From: Gemmatimonadota bacterium
Lineage (GTDB): Bacteria; Gemmatimonadota; Gemmatimonadetes; Longimicrobiales; Gaopeijiaceae
Direction of reading: 5' to 3'
Assembly: GCA_009841165.1 (NCBI GenBank)
Contig: VXMI01000064.1
Location: forward strand, 1-62,760
DNA length: 62,760 nucleotides
The translations under genes and the position numbers were made by a program. This document shows positions 18,174 to 28,136 of the stretch, piece by piece. The notes under the pieces are model-generated. The model saw only the letters and a list, made by a program, of their open reading frames with translations. It searched no databases and was not told the origin of the DNA. The first letter of the stretch is position 1; every line of letters starts with the position of its first letter.

Positions 18174-19450
18174 ATGCTCGCGCTCGCGGACTCGCCGGGC
18201 TTTCGCGGAAGCCCCTGTTCTGGGTCGGATTGATCCTGGCCGCCGCCCTCGTGGGGGGATTCCTGGCTCGTCCCGAAGGGCAGAGAGCCAACGACGTCCG
18301 CCGCAGCCTGTTCCGCACCACACCCGACGGCGTAGCGGCCCTCGCTCGCGGAATCGAACGACTTGGACGGCCCACCGAGGGACGGCTCACGCCCCTTGTG
18401 GGCGCCGATCCCGTGCGCGGGACGATCGTTCTGCTCCGGCCGCCCCTGCCGCTGACGCCGCGCGAGGTCAACGCACTGCTGAAGCGGGTGAGGGACGGCG
18501 GGACGGTCATCTATGCGCCCTCGTACGCCCCCGCTGCGGGCTTTGTCAGGCGAACGCCGCTGATGGACACCCTCGGCATCGGTTTCCGCTTCCGCACCGC
18601 TCGCGACGAGGTGCTCGAACAGCGGCTGGATGGTCCCCGGTGGGGCGACCACCCCCTCACGCGCGGGTTGCCCGAGGCGCCCGAGCCCGTGCACGGGTTG
18701 CGCGTCGCGAACCTCGGCGAGAGGGAGCTCGACGGGGAGGGGGTTGAGGTGGTGGAGGGCGCACCGGGTCCCGCGGCGGCGGAAGCGTTGCTGACTGCGA
18801 GCGATCAAGCGGGTGGGGAGTGGATGGCCGCCTCCCTGCTCCGGCTGGGTGAGGGTCGCCTGGTGCTGCTCTCGGAAGCCGGCCCTCTTTCCAACGAGAA
18901 CGCTGCCGACCATCCGCTGTCGGTGCTTGCGGTGCGTGCCGCGCTGCTCTGGACCAGCGAAGCGGACACGGTCTTCTTCGCCGAGTACCACCAGGGGATA
19001 CGCGGCCAGCGGAGCCGGGCGGAGATACTCTCGGAGTTCCTCCTGGACACCACCGGCGGCCGCTTCACCCTGCACCTCATCGCGGTCGGGTTCCTTGTGC
19101 TGGCCTGTGCCGGACTGCGCTTCGGTGCTCCGGCGCCGGCCGTGGCTCCACCCGACCGCGAGCGCCGTTCGCCACTCGAACACGTCTCGGCGCTGGGAGA
19201 CCTCTACCGCAAGGCCGGGGCGGCAGAGACCGCGGCACTGCTGCTGGTGACGCGGCTCGCCAGGGCCACCCGCAATCCCCCGCCCCGCGACGTGACACAG
19301 GCGCAGGCGCTGCTGCAGAGACTCGACACCGACCCCGGCGCGGACACGCCCCTGTATCGGGCGCGCCAGGGTCTGCGCGCCGATCCCCCCGACCTTACGG
19401 CGATCGCCGACGCGATCGACGAACACCTCGCAAGGAGATTCAACACGTGA
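18170..19450 (+). CDS. DUF4350 domain membrane protein
   Basis: A 426-residue protein with an N-terminal membrane helix (about 15-34), a DUF4350 core (about 42-250, including the [19 protein letters not shown] and [15 protein letters not shown] segments), and a second helix near 300-320 ([19 protein letters not shown]) followed by a cytoplasmic tail. DUF4350 resembles a glutamine-amidotransferase/GATase-like fold, but no catalytic triad is obvious. Coupled by 4-base overlaps to the genes on both sides. Its role within the MoxR cluster is unknown. Confidence 0.82.
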   Translation: MNARARGLAGLSRKPLFWVGLILAAALVGGFLARPEGQRANDVRRSLFRTTPDGVAALARGIERLGRPTEGRLTPLVGADPVRGTIVLLRPPLPLTPREVNALLKRVRDGGTVIYAPSYAPAAGFVRRTPLMDTLGIGFRFRTARDEVLEQRLDGPRWGDHPLTRGLPEAPEPVHGLRVANLGERELDGEGVEVVEGAPGPAAAEALLTASDQAGGEWMAASLLRLGEGRLVLLSEAGPLSNENAADHPLSVLAVRAALLWTSEADTVFFAEYHQGIRGQRSRAEILSEFLLDTTGGRFTLHLIAVGFLVLACAGLRFGAPAPAVAPPDRERRSPLEHVSALGDLYRKAGAAETAALLLVTRLARATRNPPPRDVTQAQALLQRLDTDPGADTPLYRARQGLRADPPDLTAIADAIDEHLARRFNT

Positions 19451-20388
19451 CACCTCCAGACGCGGCGCTGCGCCTGCTCGGAGACCTCGAGCAGGTCGTG
19501 CTCGGCCAGGAAGCCGTGCTCAGGCAGCTCATGATCACCCTTCTCGCCCGCGGCCATGCACTGGTCGAGGGAGTTCCGGGCACGGCCAAGACACTTGCGG
19601 TCAGGGCGCTGGCCAGGGGACTCGGCCTCGACTTCGGCAGGGTGCAGTTCACGCCCGACCTCATGCCGACCGACCTCGTCGGCGTGAACATACTGGGCGA
19701 TTCCGGCTTCACCTACCGGCCCGGGCCGGTGTTTACCGACCTGCTGCTCGCCGACGAGGTGAACCGGGCGCCGCCCAAGACGCAGGCCGCCCTCCTCGAG
19801 GCCATGGAGGAGCGGCAGGTGACCGTCGACGGGCAGACACGTCCCCTGCCCGAGCCCTTTACGGTCTTCGCCACCCAGAACCCGGTTGAGTACGAGGGCA
19901 CCTATCCCCTTCCCGAAGCGCAGGTGGACCGCTTTCTGATGAAGATCGTGGTCGACTACCCGCCCGAGGAGGCCGAGCGGGAGATCCTCGACCGGCACGA
20001 GGCGGGATTCAGGGCCGACGACGCGTTGACCTACCCGATGGGCGACCCGATGACCCGCGAGGAGTTGCTTGGGATGCGGGCCACGGTAAACGGGGTCCAC
20101 ATGGACGAGCGGGTTCGCCGCTATGTGACCGACATCGTTCGGGCGACGCGCGACGATGCGGCCTTTGTGCTGGGAGCCAGTCCGCGCGCGGGTGTCGCGC
20201 TCTTCCAGGCGGCCCGGGCCGAGGCGTACCTCCACGGGCGCGACTTCGTCACCCCGGACGACGTCAAGTCGCTCTCCTTCCCCGTCCTGCGACACCGGGT
20301 CGTGCTGACCGCCGAGGCGGAGGTGGAGGGCCGCGCCTCCGACGACGAGCTCACCTCGTTGCTCGAGACGCTGGACGCTCCGCGGTAG
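19447..20388 (+). CDS. MoxR family AAA+ ATPase
   Basis: A MoxR-type AAA+ ATPase thought to act as a chaperone for partner proteins carrying von Willebrand A domains. The 313-residue product has Walker A GVPGTAKT (about 44-51), Walker [12 protein letters not shown] (about 99-109), sensor 1 FATQNP and a C-terminal lid domain. Start is GTG at 19447, overlapping the DUF4350 stop. The DUF58 gene follows directly and is the usual partner. Confidence 0.95.
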   Translation: MTPPDAALRLLGDLEQVVLGQEAVLRQLMITLLARGHALVEGVPGTAKTLAVRALARGLGLDFGRVQFTPDLMPTDLVGVNILGDSGFTYRPGPVFTDLLLADEVNRAPPKTQAALLEAMEERQVTVDGQTRPLPEPFTVFATQNPVEYEGTYPLPEAQVDRFLMKIVVDYPPEEAEREILDRHEAGFRADDALTYPMGDPMTREELLGMRATVNGVHMDERVRRYVTDIVRATRDDAAFVLGASPRAGVALFQAARAEAYLHGRDFVTPDDVKSLSFPVLRHRVVLTAEAEVEGRASDDELTSLLETLDAPR

Positions 20389-21710
20389 TGGGCATCAACC
20401 TGGTCCCGAGCGGGCGTACGCTGGCCCTGCTCGGAGCTGCTTCGCTCCTCTTTCTGGTGAGCACTCCGCTGGCGCTGGCCGTCGATGCCGTGGTGCTGCT
20501 CCTTTGCTCCCTGGACGGCAGACGTACCGCGGCACCGTCGGTCCAACGCGAAACGTCCCGGATTTCGGCGCTGGCGGCCGTCACGGACGTCGTCGTGACC
20601 GCGACCAATTCTTCGGCGCGCAGCGTCGTGGTCAGGATGACCGACGACCTCGACCCCTGCCTGCGGCGCGTCGGCGGACCCGGCGGCACAGACGAATGGG
20701 AAGACGGTTTCCGGCTGGAAATGCCGGCTCAGTCCGCCGTGCGCTGCACCTACCGAGTAACCCCGCGGACGAGGGGGTTCCTGACGCTGGGAACGATCCA
20801 CCTGCGGACGCTGTCGCCATGGGGACTCGCCTGGCGCCGGTCGAGGGTCGATGTGTCCCACACCCTCCAGGTGCAGCCGGGTGTGAGGGATCTGCTGCGG
20901 GAAAGGAGCGGGTATGCCATCCGGCGCAAGCTCCGCACACCGGGGCCGCGCCGGACCCGGCAGTGGGGTGAGGGTCGCGAGTTCGAGAGTCTGCGCGACT
21001 ACGTGCAGGGCGACGATCCGCGCGCCATCGACTGGAAGGCGTCCGCCCGGCGAAGAAAGTACGTGGTGCGCAACTACGAGGCCGAGCGCAGCCAGAACAT
21101 CGTGCTCGCGATCGATGCGGGGCGGCACATGCGCGAACGGCTGTCGCCCGTGCGCGAACGGATCGACTACGCTCTCGGCGCGTGCATGATGGTCGCCAGC
21201 CGGGCCCAGAAGTTCGGCGACCGCGTCGGCGTCGTGGTCTTCGACGATCGCATTCGCCACGTATCGCCTCCCAGGCGGGCGGATCCTCCGGCGTTGGCAA
21301 GGGTCTTCGCCGGCGTGGAGACACGGCTGGTCGAGCCGAACTACCCGTTGGCGTTCGCGACGCTGGGGCGCACGTTCCGGAAACGGTCGCTGGTCATACT
21401 TTTCTGCGATGTCATTGACGGGTCCGTTTCCCGGGCGCTCGTGAATTCGCTCACGCGCATCGGGCGGTCACACCTGCCGCTGGCGATCGCCATCCGGAAC
21501 CCGGCCCTCGAAGCCGCGGCGACGGAGCGCGTGGCCGAGCCCGACGTTGCATACCATCGCGCCGCCGCCGAGGAGCTGGTGCAGGCGCGGGTCACCACGC
21601 TCCAGGTCATGCGTCAGTCGGGGATCCTCGTCGTGGACACCCCGCCGGGAGATGCCCTGGTGCGAACGCTGGACAAGTACGTCGAGATCAAGGAGAGGGG
21701 GCTGCTGTAG
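20388..21710 (+). CDS. DUF58 domain protein (vWA-like partner of MoxR)
   Basis: A 440-residue protein with two N-terminal hydrophobic helices (about 10-40), a beta-rich middle part and the DUF58 core with the signature REFESLRDYVQGDDPRAIDW (about 202-221) and a following vWA-like fold (NIVLAIDAGRHM near 240). These proteins are regarded as MoxR clients. GTG at 20388 overlaps the last base of the MoxR stop (TAGTG). It is the last gene of the plus-strand cluster and converges on the RDD-SpoIIM gene 25 bases away. Confidence 0.88.
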   Translation: MGINLVPSGRTLALLGAASLLFLVSTPLALAVDAVVLLLCSLDGRRTAAPSVQRETSRISALAAVTDVVVTATNSSARSVVVRMTDDLDPCLRRVGGPGGTDEWEDGFRLEMPAQSAVRCTYRVTPRTRGFLTLGTIHLRTLSPWGLAWRRSRVDVSHTLQVQPGVRDLLRERSGYAIRRKLRTPGPRRTRQWGEGREFESLRDYVQGDDPRAIDWKASARRRKYVVRNYEAERSQNIVLAIDAGRHMRERLSPVRERIDYALGACMMVASRAQKFGDRVGVVVFDDRIRHVSPPRRADPPALARVFAGVETRLVEPNYPLAFATLGRTFRKRSLVILFCDVIDGSVSRALVNSLTRIGRSHLPLAIAIRNPALEAAATERVAEPDVAYHRAAAEELVQARVTTLQVMRQSGILVVDTPPGDALVRTLDKYVEIKERGLL

Positions 21711-21735
21711 CAGCCTCGCAGCGCGGCCTACCGGA

Positions 21736-23508
21736 CTACGCCACCCCCGGCGTATCGGGCACGCGCCGGCCCGCGAATCCGCAGTAGAGGACCAGCAGCA
21801 CGGCGGTTGCGCCGCCGAAGGCGAACTTCGCGGCGGCGGGCAGCTGCATGGGCGAATAGAAGCCCTCGATGAGCCCGGCGACGACCAGCATGAGCGCGGT
21901 TCCGGCAATGAGGGACAGGAAGGCCCGGCCACGCTCCATGAGCGCCTCGGCGCGGGTAAGCCGGCCGGGTATCAGAAGGGCCGAGCCCAGGCCGAAGCCC
22001 GCCCCGCCGGCGATGCAGATCGCCGTGAGCTCGATGAAGCCGTGGGGGAAGACCCATGCCAGGATCACACCGAGGACACCCTCGTTGCCGTACGCGCCCA
22101 TTACACCGCCGAGCGACAATCCGTTCACCAGCAGCACGTACAGCGTTCCGGCCCCCGCGAGAAGACCCCCCGCGAACGCAAAAAACGTGACTCCGACGTT
22201 GTTGGTTATCAGAGACGACGCGAAGACCGGCATTTCCAGCGCCTCGACCTCGTCGGAAAGGTACCTTGCGTTGATGTTTCCCTTTTCGGTGTTCTCCGCG
22301 CGCGTGAGCATCCCCTGCCCCGCCAGCGCACGGCCCAGCAGCGGGTCCTCGCGGACGGCGAAGTACGTGGCCACGGCCGGTCCGTAGAACAGGAGGCTCG
22401 CCAGCAGGATGTGGCGCGAGTAGAGGCGCACCGCGCGGGGGAACTCCGCCGCCACCCAATGCCCCAATGACACGGCCACCCGCCCCCGGGCGCGATACAG
22501 CAGATTGTGTCCGGCGCCGGCCCAGCGCTGTACTGTACCGAGGAGCCCGGGAGAAGCACCGTAGGTGCGTGCGCGGGCCAGATCGGCCGTGACTCCGCGG
22601 TAGAGCTGCCCGAACGCGCGCACTTCGTCCTCCGAAAGGCTCTTCAGACCCCGCTTCCTTCCCTTCTCCACCAGTTCGACGTACCTCGCCCATTCCTCAC
22701 GCTGTTCGCGGGCCATCGTCGCCGCCTGCAGGCTCGCGCCTCCCCGGCGGGCGGCATGACGCGGCGCCTCAAGCTCGTGGAGCCCGACGAGCTTCTCATC
22801 GGCAGTCCGGGTAGCGGCCCCGGGGTCCCCGTCGATGGCGAAGTCCAGGGCTTCGAGGACCGACCTGGCCACGCGGCGGCGCACCTCGTGATCCAGCCTG
22901 TCACGACGCGCGACGTAACTGGCGAGCAGTTCGAACTGCTCCACCGACAGCAGTGGCCGCCCCACGCGTGACGGAGGCGGTTCGTCGGTACCGAGCAGCT
23001 CGCTGCCCCCGGCATCGCGAACGACGATGGTCCCCGCCACCAGGTCTCCCAGCCTCTGGGCCCTCTTGTTGACGAGGATACAGACGGCCCCGGCCAGCCC
23101 GGAAAAAACCGGCTGCAGGTCCACGATCCTGATCAGATTGCGGAGCGCGGAACCCTGGAAGGTCAGGGGTTCGCCACCGGCGTGGATCACGCGCAGTCCG
23201 ACGACGCGCTTCCCCGGAGTTCGCCCGCCGTCAAGCCCTTCGAAGAGCATGAAGTATCCCCACTGCGCGAAGAACGAGGCGAAGATGAGGATGGTGCGGC
23301 TGGCGGACTCGACGACATCGCCGAGCAGACGACTGTAGTACAGCCCCAGGCCAAGCAGCAGTACCGTGCCCGCCATGATGGCGATGTCGATGGCGAGCGC
23401 GGCGGCCCGCGACCCCAGATCCGCGAGCACGTAGTCGAGGCGCACGTGCTCGGGCGTGTCCACCGCGACCCGGCGGTGGAGAGCGGTGGAAGACGAAGGT
23501 GTGCTCAT
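21736..23508 (-). CDS. RDD domain fused to SpoIIM (stage II sporulation protein M-like) membrane protein
   Basis: A 590-residue membrane protein. Residues about 20-170 form an RDD domain (LGSRAAALAIDIAIM, the segment GGRTPGKRVVGLRV, then a Rossmann-free membrane end). Residues about 260-590 form a SpoIIM/DUF95 domain with six or so helices, including SSLITNNVGVTFFAFAGG and WVFPHGFIELTAI. These two families are normally encoded as separate neighbouring genes next to MoxR and DUF58; here they are one reading frame. ATG at 23508 begins the conserved region. It converges on the cluster rather than being in it. Function is unknown; there are no other sporulation genes in the window. Confidence 0.85.
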   Translation of the reverse strand: MSTPSSSTALHRRVAVDTPEHVRLDYVLADLGSRAAALAIDIAIMAGTVLLLGLGLYYSRLLGDVVESASRTILIFASFFAQWGYFMLFEGLDGGRTPGKRVVGLRVIHAGGEPLTFQGSALRNLIRIVDLQPVFSGLAGAVCILVNKRAQRLGDLVAGTIVVRDAGGSELLGTDEPPPSRVGRPLLSVEQFELLASYVARRDRLDHEVRRRVARSVLEALDFAIDGDPGAATRTADEKLVGLHELEAPRHAARRGGASLQAATMAREQREEWARYVELVEKGRKRGLKSLSEDEVRAFGQLYRGVTADLARARTYGASPGLLGTVQRWAGAGHNLLYRARGRVAVSLGHWVAAEFPRAVRLYSRHILLASLLFYGPAVATYFAVREDPLLGRALAGQGMLTRAENTEKGNINARYLSDEVEALEMPVFASSLITNNVGVTFFAFAGGLLAGAGTLYVLLVNGLSLGGVMGAYGNEGVLGVILAWVFPHGFIELTAICIAGGAGFGLGSALLIPGRLTRAEALMERGRAFLSLIAGTALMLVVAGLIEGFYSPMQLPAAAKFAFGGATAVLLVLYCGFAGRRVPDTPGVA

Positions 23509-23560
23509 CTGTTTCGGCTCGGCTGCAGCCCGGCGCCGCGTGGGGCCGCGCTCAGCCCAG

Positions 23561-23634
23561 TGCCGGAGGAGGGACTTGAACCCCCGACACGCGGATTATG
23601 ATTCCGCTGCTCTGACCAACTGAGCTACTCCGGC
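23561..23634 (-). tRNA. tRNA with anticodon CAU, probably elongator tRNA-Met
   Basis: The minus strand folds into a full cloverleaf of 74 bases: acceptor arms GCCGGAG and CTCCGGC, D-loop AGCTCAGTTGGTCAGAGC, anticodon arm GCGGA/TCCGC with loop ATCATAA (anticodon CAU), and T-arm with GGTTCAAGTCC. The discriminator base is A and CCA is not encoded. The first acceptor pair is G-C, so it is not an initiator; a tRNA-Ile with lysidine at the wobble base cannot be excluded. Confidence 0.93.
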
Positions 23635-23730
23635 GAGGGGCATCAAAGCTCCAAATCCCGGGTACCCTTGTCAACTGCCCATGCCCGGCCCCCTATTCCC
23701 GGCATCACCCGCCATCACGGAGTACGGCAA

Positions 23731-24696
23731 ATGGATCTCGGCTTCTTTCTCATACCGGGGCTCACCACCCTCGGCGTCATCGGCCTTCTGAGTTCGCTTC
23801 GCATCCTCTGGGAGTACGAACGCGGGGTGGTCTTCCGGCTCGGCAAGCTCACGCGCGCCAAGGGCCCCGGCATCGTCTTCCTCGTGCCCTACGGCGTCGA
23901 GCGCATGAGGAAGATGGACCTGCGCATCATCGCCCTCGACATCGCGCCGCAGGACACGATCACCAAGGACAACGTCAGCTGCACCGTGAACGCGGTGGTG
24001 TATTTCCGCGTCGTGGACCCCGCCAAGGCCGTCGTGGAGGTCGAGGACTACTACTTCGCCACCAGCCAGATTGCGCAGACGACGCTCCGCAGCGTGGTGG
24101 GCCAGTCGGAGCTGGACGAACTGCTCGCCGAACGGGAGCGGATCAACGAGATCGTGCGGCGCATCATCGACATGGAGACCGATCCGTGGGGGATCGAGGT
24201 GACCGCAGTCGAGATCAAGGACATCGACCTGCCCAAGGAGATGAAGCGCGCGATGGCCAAGCAGGCCGAGGCCGAGCGCGAGCGCCGCGGCAAGGTGATC
24301 GCGGCCGAGGGCGAATACCAGGCCTCCCGCAAGCTCTCCGCCGCCGCCCAGGTGATCTCCGCGCACCCGGTGGCGCTGCAGCTGCGATTCCTCCAGACCG
24401 TGGTCGAGGTGGCCGCCGAGAACAACTCGACCACCCTCTTCCCGATCCCGGTCGACCTCTTCGCCCCCTTCGTCGAGAAGGCGACGGGCGTGCCGGGAGG
24501 CGGTTTCCCCCAGGCGATCGACAAGGACGCGGCGGCCCAGCTCGCCGCGGCGACGGTGGAAGCGCTTGGCGCCGGCTCGGGCGAGGTGATGGAGGCCCTG
24601 GAGGCGGGAGATGCCGAACGCGTCCTCGAAGGCGCGAAACAGGCGCTGGGGCTGGCCGATTCGGGCACGGCGCAGGAGGAAGAAGGAGAGGACTGA
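23731..24696 (+). CDS. SPFH/Band 7 (stomatin-like) membrane protein
   Basis: A 321-residue protein with one N-terminal membrane helix (about 4-24) followed by an SPFH domain (about 28-190), seen in the segments [52 protein letters not shown] and [13 protein letters not shown] helical region (about 190-230, [19 protein letters not shown]) and an acidic C-terminus follow. Such proteins form membrane microdomain scaffolds and often work with NfeD or proteases; neither is next to it here. ATG at 23731 has GGAG 8 bases upstream; a longer in-frame start lacks conservation. Confidence 0.93.
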   Translation: MDLGFFLIPGLTTLGVIGLLSSLRILWEYERGVVFRLGKLTRAKGPGIVFLVPYGVERMRKMDLRIIALDIAPQDTITKDNVSCTVNAVVYFRVVDPAKAVVEVEDYYFATSQIAQTTLRSVVGQSELDELLAERERINEIVRRIIDMETDPWGIEVTAVEIKDIDLPKEMKRAMAKQAEAERERRGKVIAAEGEYQASRKLSAAAQVISAHPVALQLRFLQTVVEVAAENNSTTLFPIPVDLFAPFVEKATGVPGGGFPQAIDKDAAAQLAAATVEALGAGSGEVMEALEAGDAERVLEGAKQALGLADSGTAQEEEGED

Positions 24697-24735
24697 CGCG
24701 GCCCGCATTGCCGCGCCTGGTCCCAAGGCCGACAA

Positions 24736-24777
24736 TATGTCGTTTCGACATTACATGATGTCGTGTTCTCTTTACAT
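24736..24777. repeat. AT-rich intergenic element, direct pair of a 21-bp unit
   Basis: Two 21-bp units lie head to tail at 24736-24756 and 24757-24777 and match each other at 15 of 21 positions. Unit 24736-24756 matches 14675-14695 at 19 of 21. Read on the minus strand the common core is ATGTAATGTYGAMACGACAT. A small dyad ATGTCG-TTT-CGACAT lies at 24737-24751. The right-hand end supplies the last codon and stop of ftsB. Possible remnant of a mobile element, or a protein-binding repeat. Confidence 0.65.
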
Positions 24778-25118
24778 ATCGTCCCTGTTGCGCAGCCACC
24801 GCAGGATCGACGGCGTGTCCCGCACCTCCTCCTGGACCACCGGTTCCGGCTCGGATATGCGGTACAGGTACTCGCCGTCGCGGATGAACCCGTAGCGCTC
24901 CCGGGCGTACCGCTCGAGCATCTCGTCATCCTCGCGCAGGCCGGCGATGCGCGCGCGGAGAGAGTCGATCTGGCGGTGCACGCGCCGTGTCTCGGCACGC
25001 GTGGCGGCCAGCTCGTCCTCGGCGCGGCGGGCATCCAGAACCGAGTGGTCTCCCCCCGCCATGGCGAAGTAGGCCGCCACGATGATGACCCCCGGAAGGA
25101 ACAGTCTCCGGGACCTCT

Positions 25119-25122
<4 letters not shown>
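24772..25122 (-). CDS. ftsB: septum formation initiator family protein (FtsB/DivIC-like)
   Basis: A small bitopic division protein of 116 residues: short basic N-terminus, one membrane helix (about 8-22), a coiled coil (about 30-70, with [26 protein letters not shown]) and a variable tail. FtsB and FtsL form a coiled-coil complex with FtsQ that controls septal peptidoglycan synthesis. GTG at 25122 overlaps the eno stop (GTGA) and has GGAAGGAGGT upstream. Placement directly after eno is the classic ftsB position. Its final Met codon and stop come from the AT-rich repeat at 24736-24777, so the tail may have been altered by insertion. Confidence 0.9.
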
Positions 25123-26396
<1,274 letters not shown>

Positions 26397-26404
26397 GCCC
26401 GACG

Positions 26405-26439
26405 CTACGCTGTTCCGTTCATGGGGCCGTTCCGTTCAT
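26405..26439 (-). repeat. two tandem copies of the plsC 3' end forming stop-start mini-frames before eno
   Basis: On the minus strand the 16-mer GCCCCATGAACGGAAC recurs at a 17-base period. It creates the mini-frame ATG AAC GGA ACG GCC CCA TGA (26439-26419), whose stop overlaps a second one, ATG AAC GGA ACA GCG TAG (26422-26405). Both resemble the last codons of plsC (ATG AAC GGG GAA GCG TCA TGA at 26472-26452). AAGGAA lies 8 bases before the first ATG. They could be slipped copies only, or leader peptides that couple translation into eno. Confidence 0.55.
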
Positions 26440-26451
26440 GGGGCTGTTCCT

Positions 26452-27168
26452 TCATGACGCTTCCCCGTTCATCAGTCCGACCAGCGCGTCGCGGCACTCC
26501 CGCGACAGGCGGTTGCGGTCCCGCAGGGTCAGCCCCTCCGTACTGATGGGGTTGCCCACGACGACGGTGGCCGTTCCCGGCCGGATCTCCCAGCTGCCCT
26601 TCTTCATGATCGCGCGCGTACCCATGATCGCCACGGGAAGCACCGGCACCTGGGACTTGATGGCCATGACGAACGCGCCCTTCTTGAAGCGGCCCAGTTC
26701 ACCGGTCGGCGAGCGCGTCCCCTCGGGGAACATGATGATGGTGCGCCCCTCGCGCAGCAGATCGTCGGCCCGCTTGAGCGAGGCGATGGCCGCCTGCTGG
26801 TCGGAACGGTCGATGGCGATGTTGCCCACCCTTTCCCAGGCGGCGCCGACGACCGGAATCTTCGACACCTCCCTCTTGCCCACGAAGGCGAACTTGCGCC
26901 TGAGCGCGCCTCCGAGGGCAAAGATGTCGAACCAGCTCTGATGGTTCGCAACCAGGATCTGGCCGCGTCCGAGACCGATCCGCTCCCCGTGCCTGACCAC
27001 CAGACGCGTCCCCGAACCGCGCAGAACGATCGAGGCCCATTCGCCCGTCAGGCCGTCCGCGACCCTGCGGAAGTGGCGCGGCCACAGGAAGTAGTACAGG
27101 ACCGCACGCCCCCCCGAGAAGACGGTCGCGCCGACCATCACGACGTAGGTCCAGGCGATCCGGATCAA
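26452..27168 (-). CDS. plsC: 1-acyl-sn-glycerol-3-phosphate acyltransferase (PlsC-like)
   Basis: Adds the second acyl chain to lysophosphatidic acid at the inner membrane to give phosphatidic acid. The 238-residue protein has an N-terminal membrane helix (about 5-28), the HX4D motif NHQSWFD (about 75-81), the glycerol-phosphate site FPEGTRSPTG (about 149-158) and a VVVGNP-containing C-terminus. The start is TTG at 27168, overlapping the thiL stop (TTGA). Its 3' end is the apparent source of the repeats ahead of eno. Confidence 0.93.
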   Translation of the reverse strand: MIRIAWTYVVMVGATVFSGGRAVLYYFLWPRHFRRVADGLTGEWASIVLRGSGTRLVVRHGERIGLGRGQILVANHQSWFDIFALGGALRRKFAFVGKREVSKIPVVGAAWERVGNIAIDRSDQQAAIASLKRADDLLREGRTIIMFPEGTRSPTGELGRFKKGAFVMAIKSQVPVLPVAIMGTRAIMKKGSWEIRPGTATVVVGNPISTEGLTLRDRNRLSRECRDALVGLMNGEAS

Positions 27169-28127
27169 GGTGCCTGCCCGCCGGGGGGAGCCGCGAAGTG
27201 ATCGTATCCGCCGCGGCCGGGGTCGATGCGCCGACCCTCGCGGTCCTCCAGCACGACGCCGGCGCCACGCTCGACCGACCCGATCCGTGTGACTCGCACG
27301 GTCATCTCCTGTCCCAGCTCCAGTATGCGGGTTCGCGTGCCGGGGGGGGCAGTAAACATTAGTTCATAATCTTCGCCCCCTTCGAGGGCAACCTTCAAGT
27401 CCCCCCCGGCCACGGGATCGAGAGGCAGCAGCGCCTGCCGGAGGCGCAGCTCCACACCCGATGCGCGTGCGATGCGCCTGGCATCGGTGACGAGCCCGTC
27501 GGAGACGTCGATCATCGCGCGGGCCAGATTCAGCCCCGCAAGCGCGACACCCAGCGGCACCCGGTCGGGCGGAGCGGCGAAGCGGTCTTTCGCAGCCGGT
27601 GCGGGTCGTACGCCGGCCGACCACGCCGCAACCGCCGCCCCGGCGCCGCCCAGTTCGCCGGACACCCACACGTCCTCGCCCGGTTCCGCCCCGCTCCGCA
27701 GCACCGGCGCACGCGCGCGTCCGACGGCGACCACGTCCACCACCGCCGGACCCGGCGAGCGGCCGACGTCGCCCCCCACGATCGGTGCGGCCACTCGGTC
27801 TCCCGCCCGACGGAGCCCGCGCTGCAGCTCTTCGCACATGACCGGGTCGCCGGACACGGCCATCGAGACCAGCAGCGCCCCCGGGCGCGCCCCCATCGCC
27901 GCCATGTCGCTGAGCGCCGCCGCCCCGGCCCGGAAGCCCACCTCGGCCGGAGCGATCCAGTCGAAGTCGAAGTGCACGCCCTCGACCATCATGTCCGTGG
28001 AGATGACCAGCCCCCCGCGCAGCACCGCGGCGTCGTCGCCCGGACCCACCAGCACGGCGCGGCTTCCCTTCCACCCGATGGCCACCAGCCGTTCGATGAG
28101 GGTGCTCTCGTCCATCGGGGCGGCCAC
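27165..28127 (-). CDS. thiL: thiamine-monophosphate kinase
   Basis: Phosphorylates thiamine monophosphate to the active cofactor thiamine diphosphate, with ATP. The 320-residue product has the family landmarks GDDAAVL (about 29-35), STDMMVEGVHF (about 43-53), AALSDMAAMGARP (about 71-83), GGDVGR (about 117-122), DVSDGL and GGEDYELMF. GTG at 28127 is the longest start; an ATG at 28115 is equally possible. It follows nnrD by 9 bases and overlaps plsC. Confidence 0.95.
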   Translation of the reverse strand: MAAPMDESTLIERLVAIGWKGSRAVLVGPGDDAAVLRGGLVISTDMMVEGVHFDFDWIAPAEVGFRAGAAALSDMAAMGARPGALLVSMAVSGDPVMCEELQRGLRRAGDRVAAPIVGGDVGRSPGPAVVDVVAVGRARAPVLRSGAEPGEDVWVSGELGGAGAAVAAWSAGVRPAPAAKDRFAAPPDRVPLGVALAGLNLARAMIDVSDGLVTDARRIARASGVELRLRQALLPLDPVAGGDLKVALEGGEDYELMFTAPPGTRTRILELGQEMTVRVTRIGSVERGAGVVLEDREGRRIDPGRGGYDHFAAPPGGQAP

Positions 28128-28136
28128 GGGCGTGGC

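Noticed and set aside
23561-23634. Initiator tRNA-fMet
   Set aside because: The first acceptor base pair is G-C and the anticodon stem lacks the run of three G-C pairs seen in initiators.
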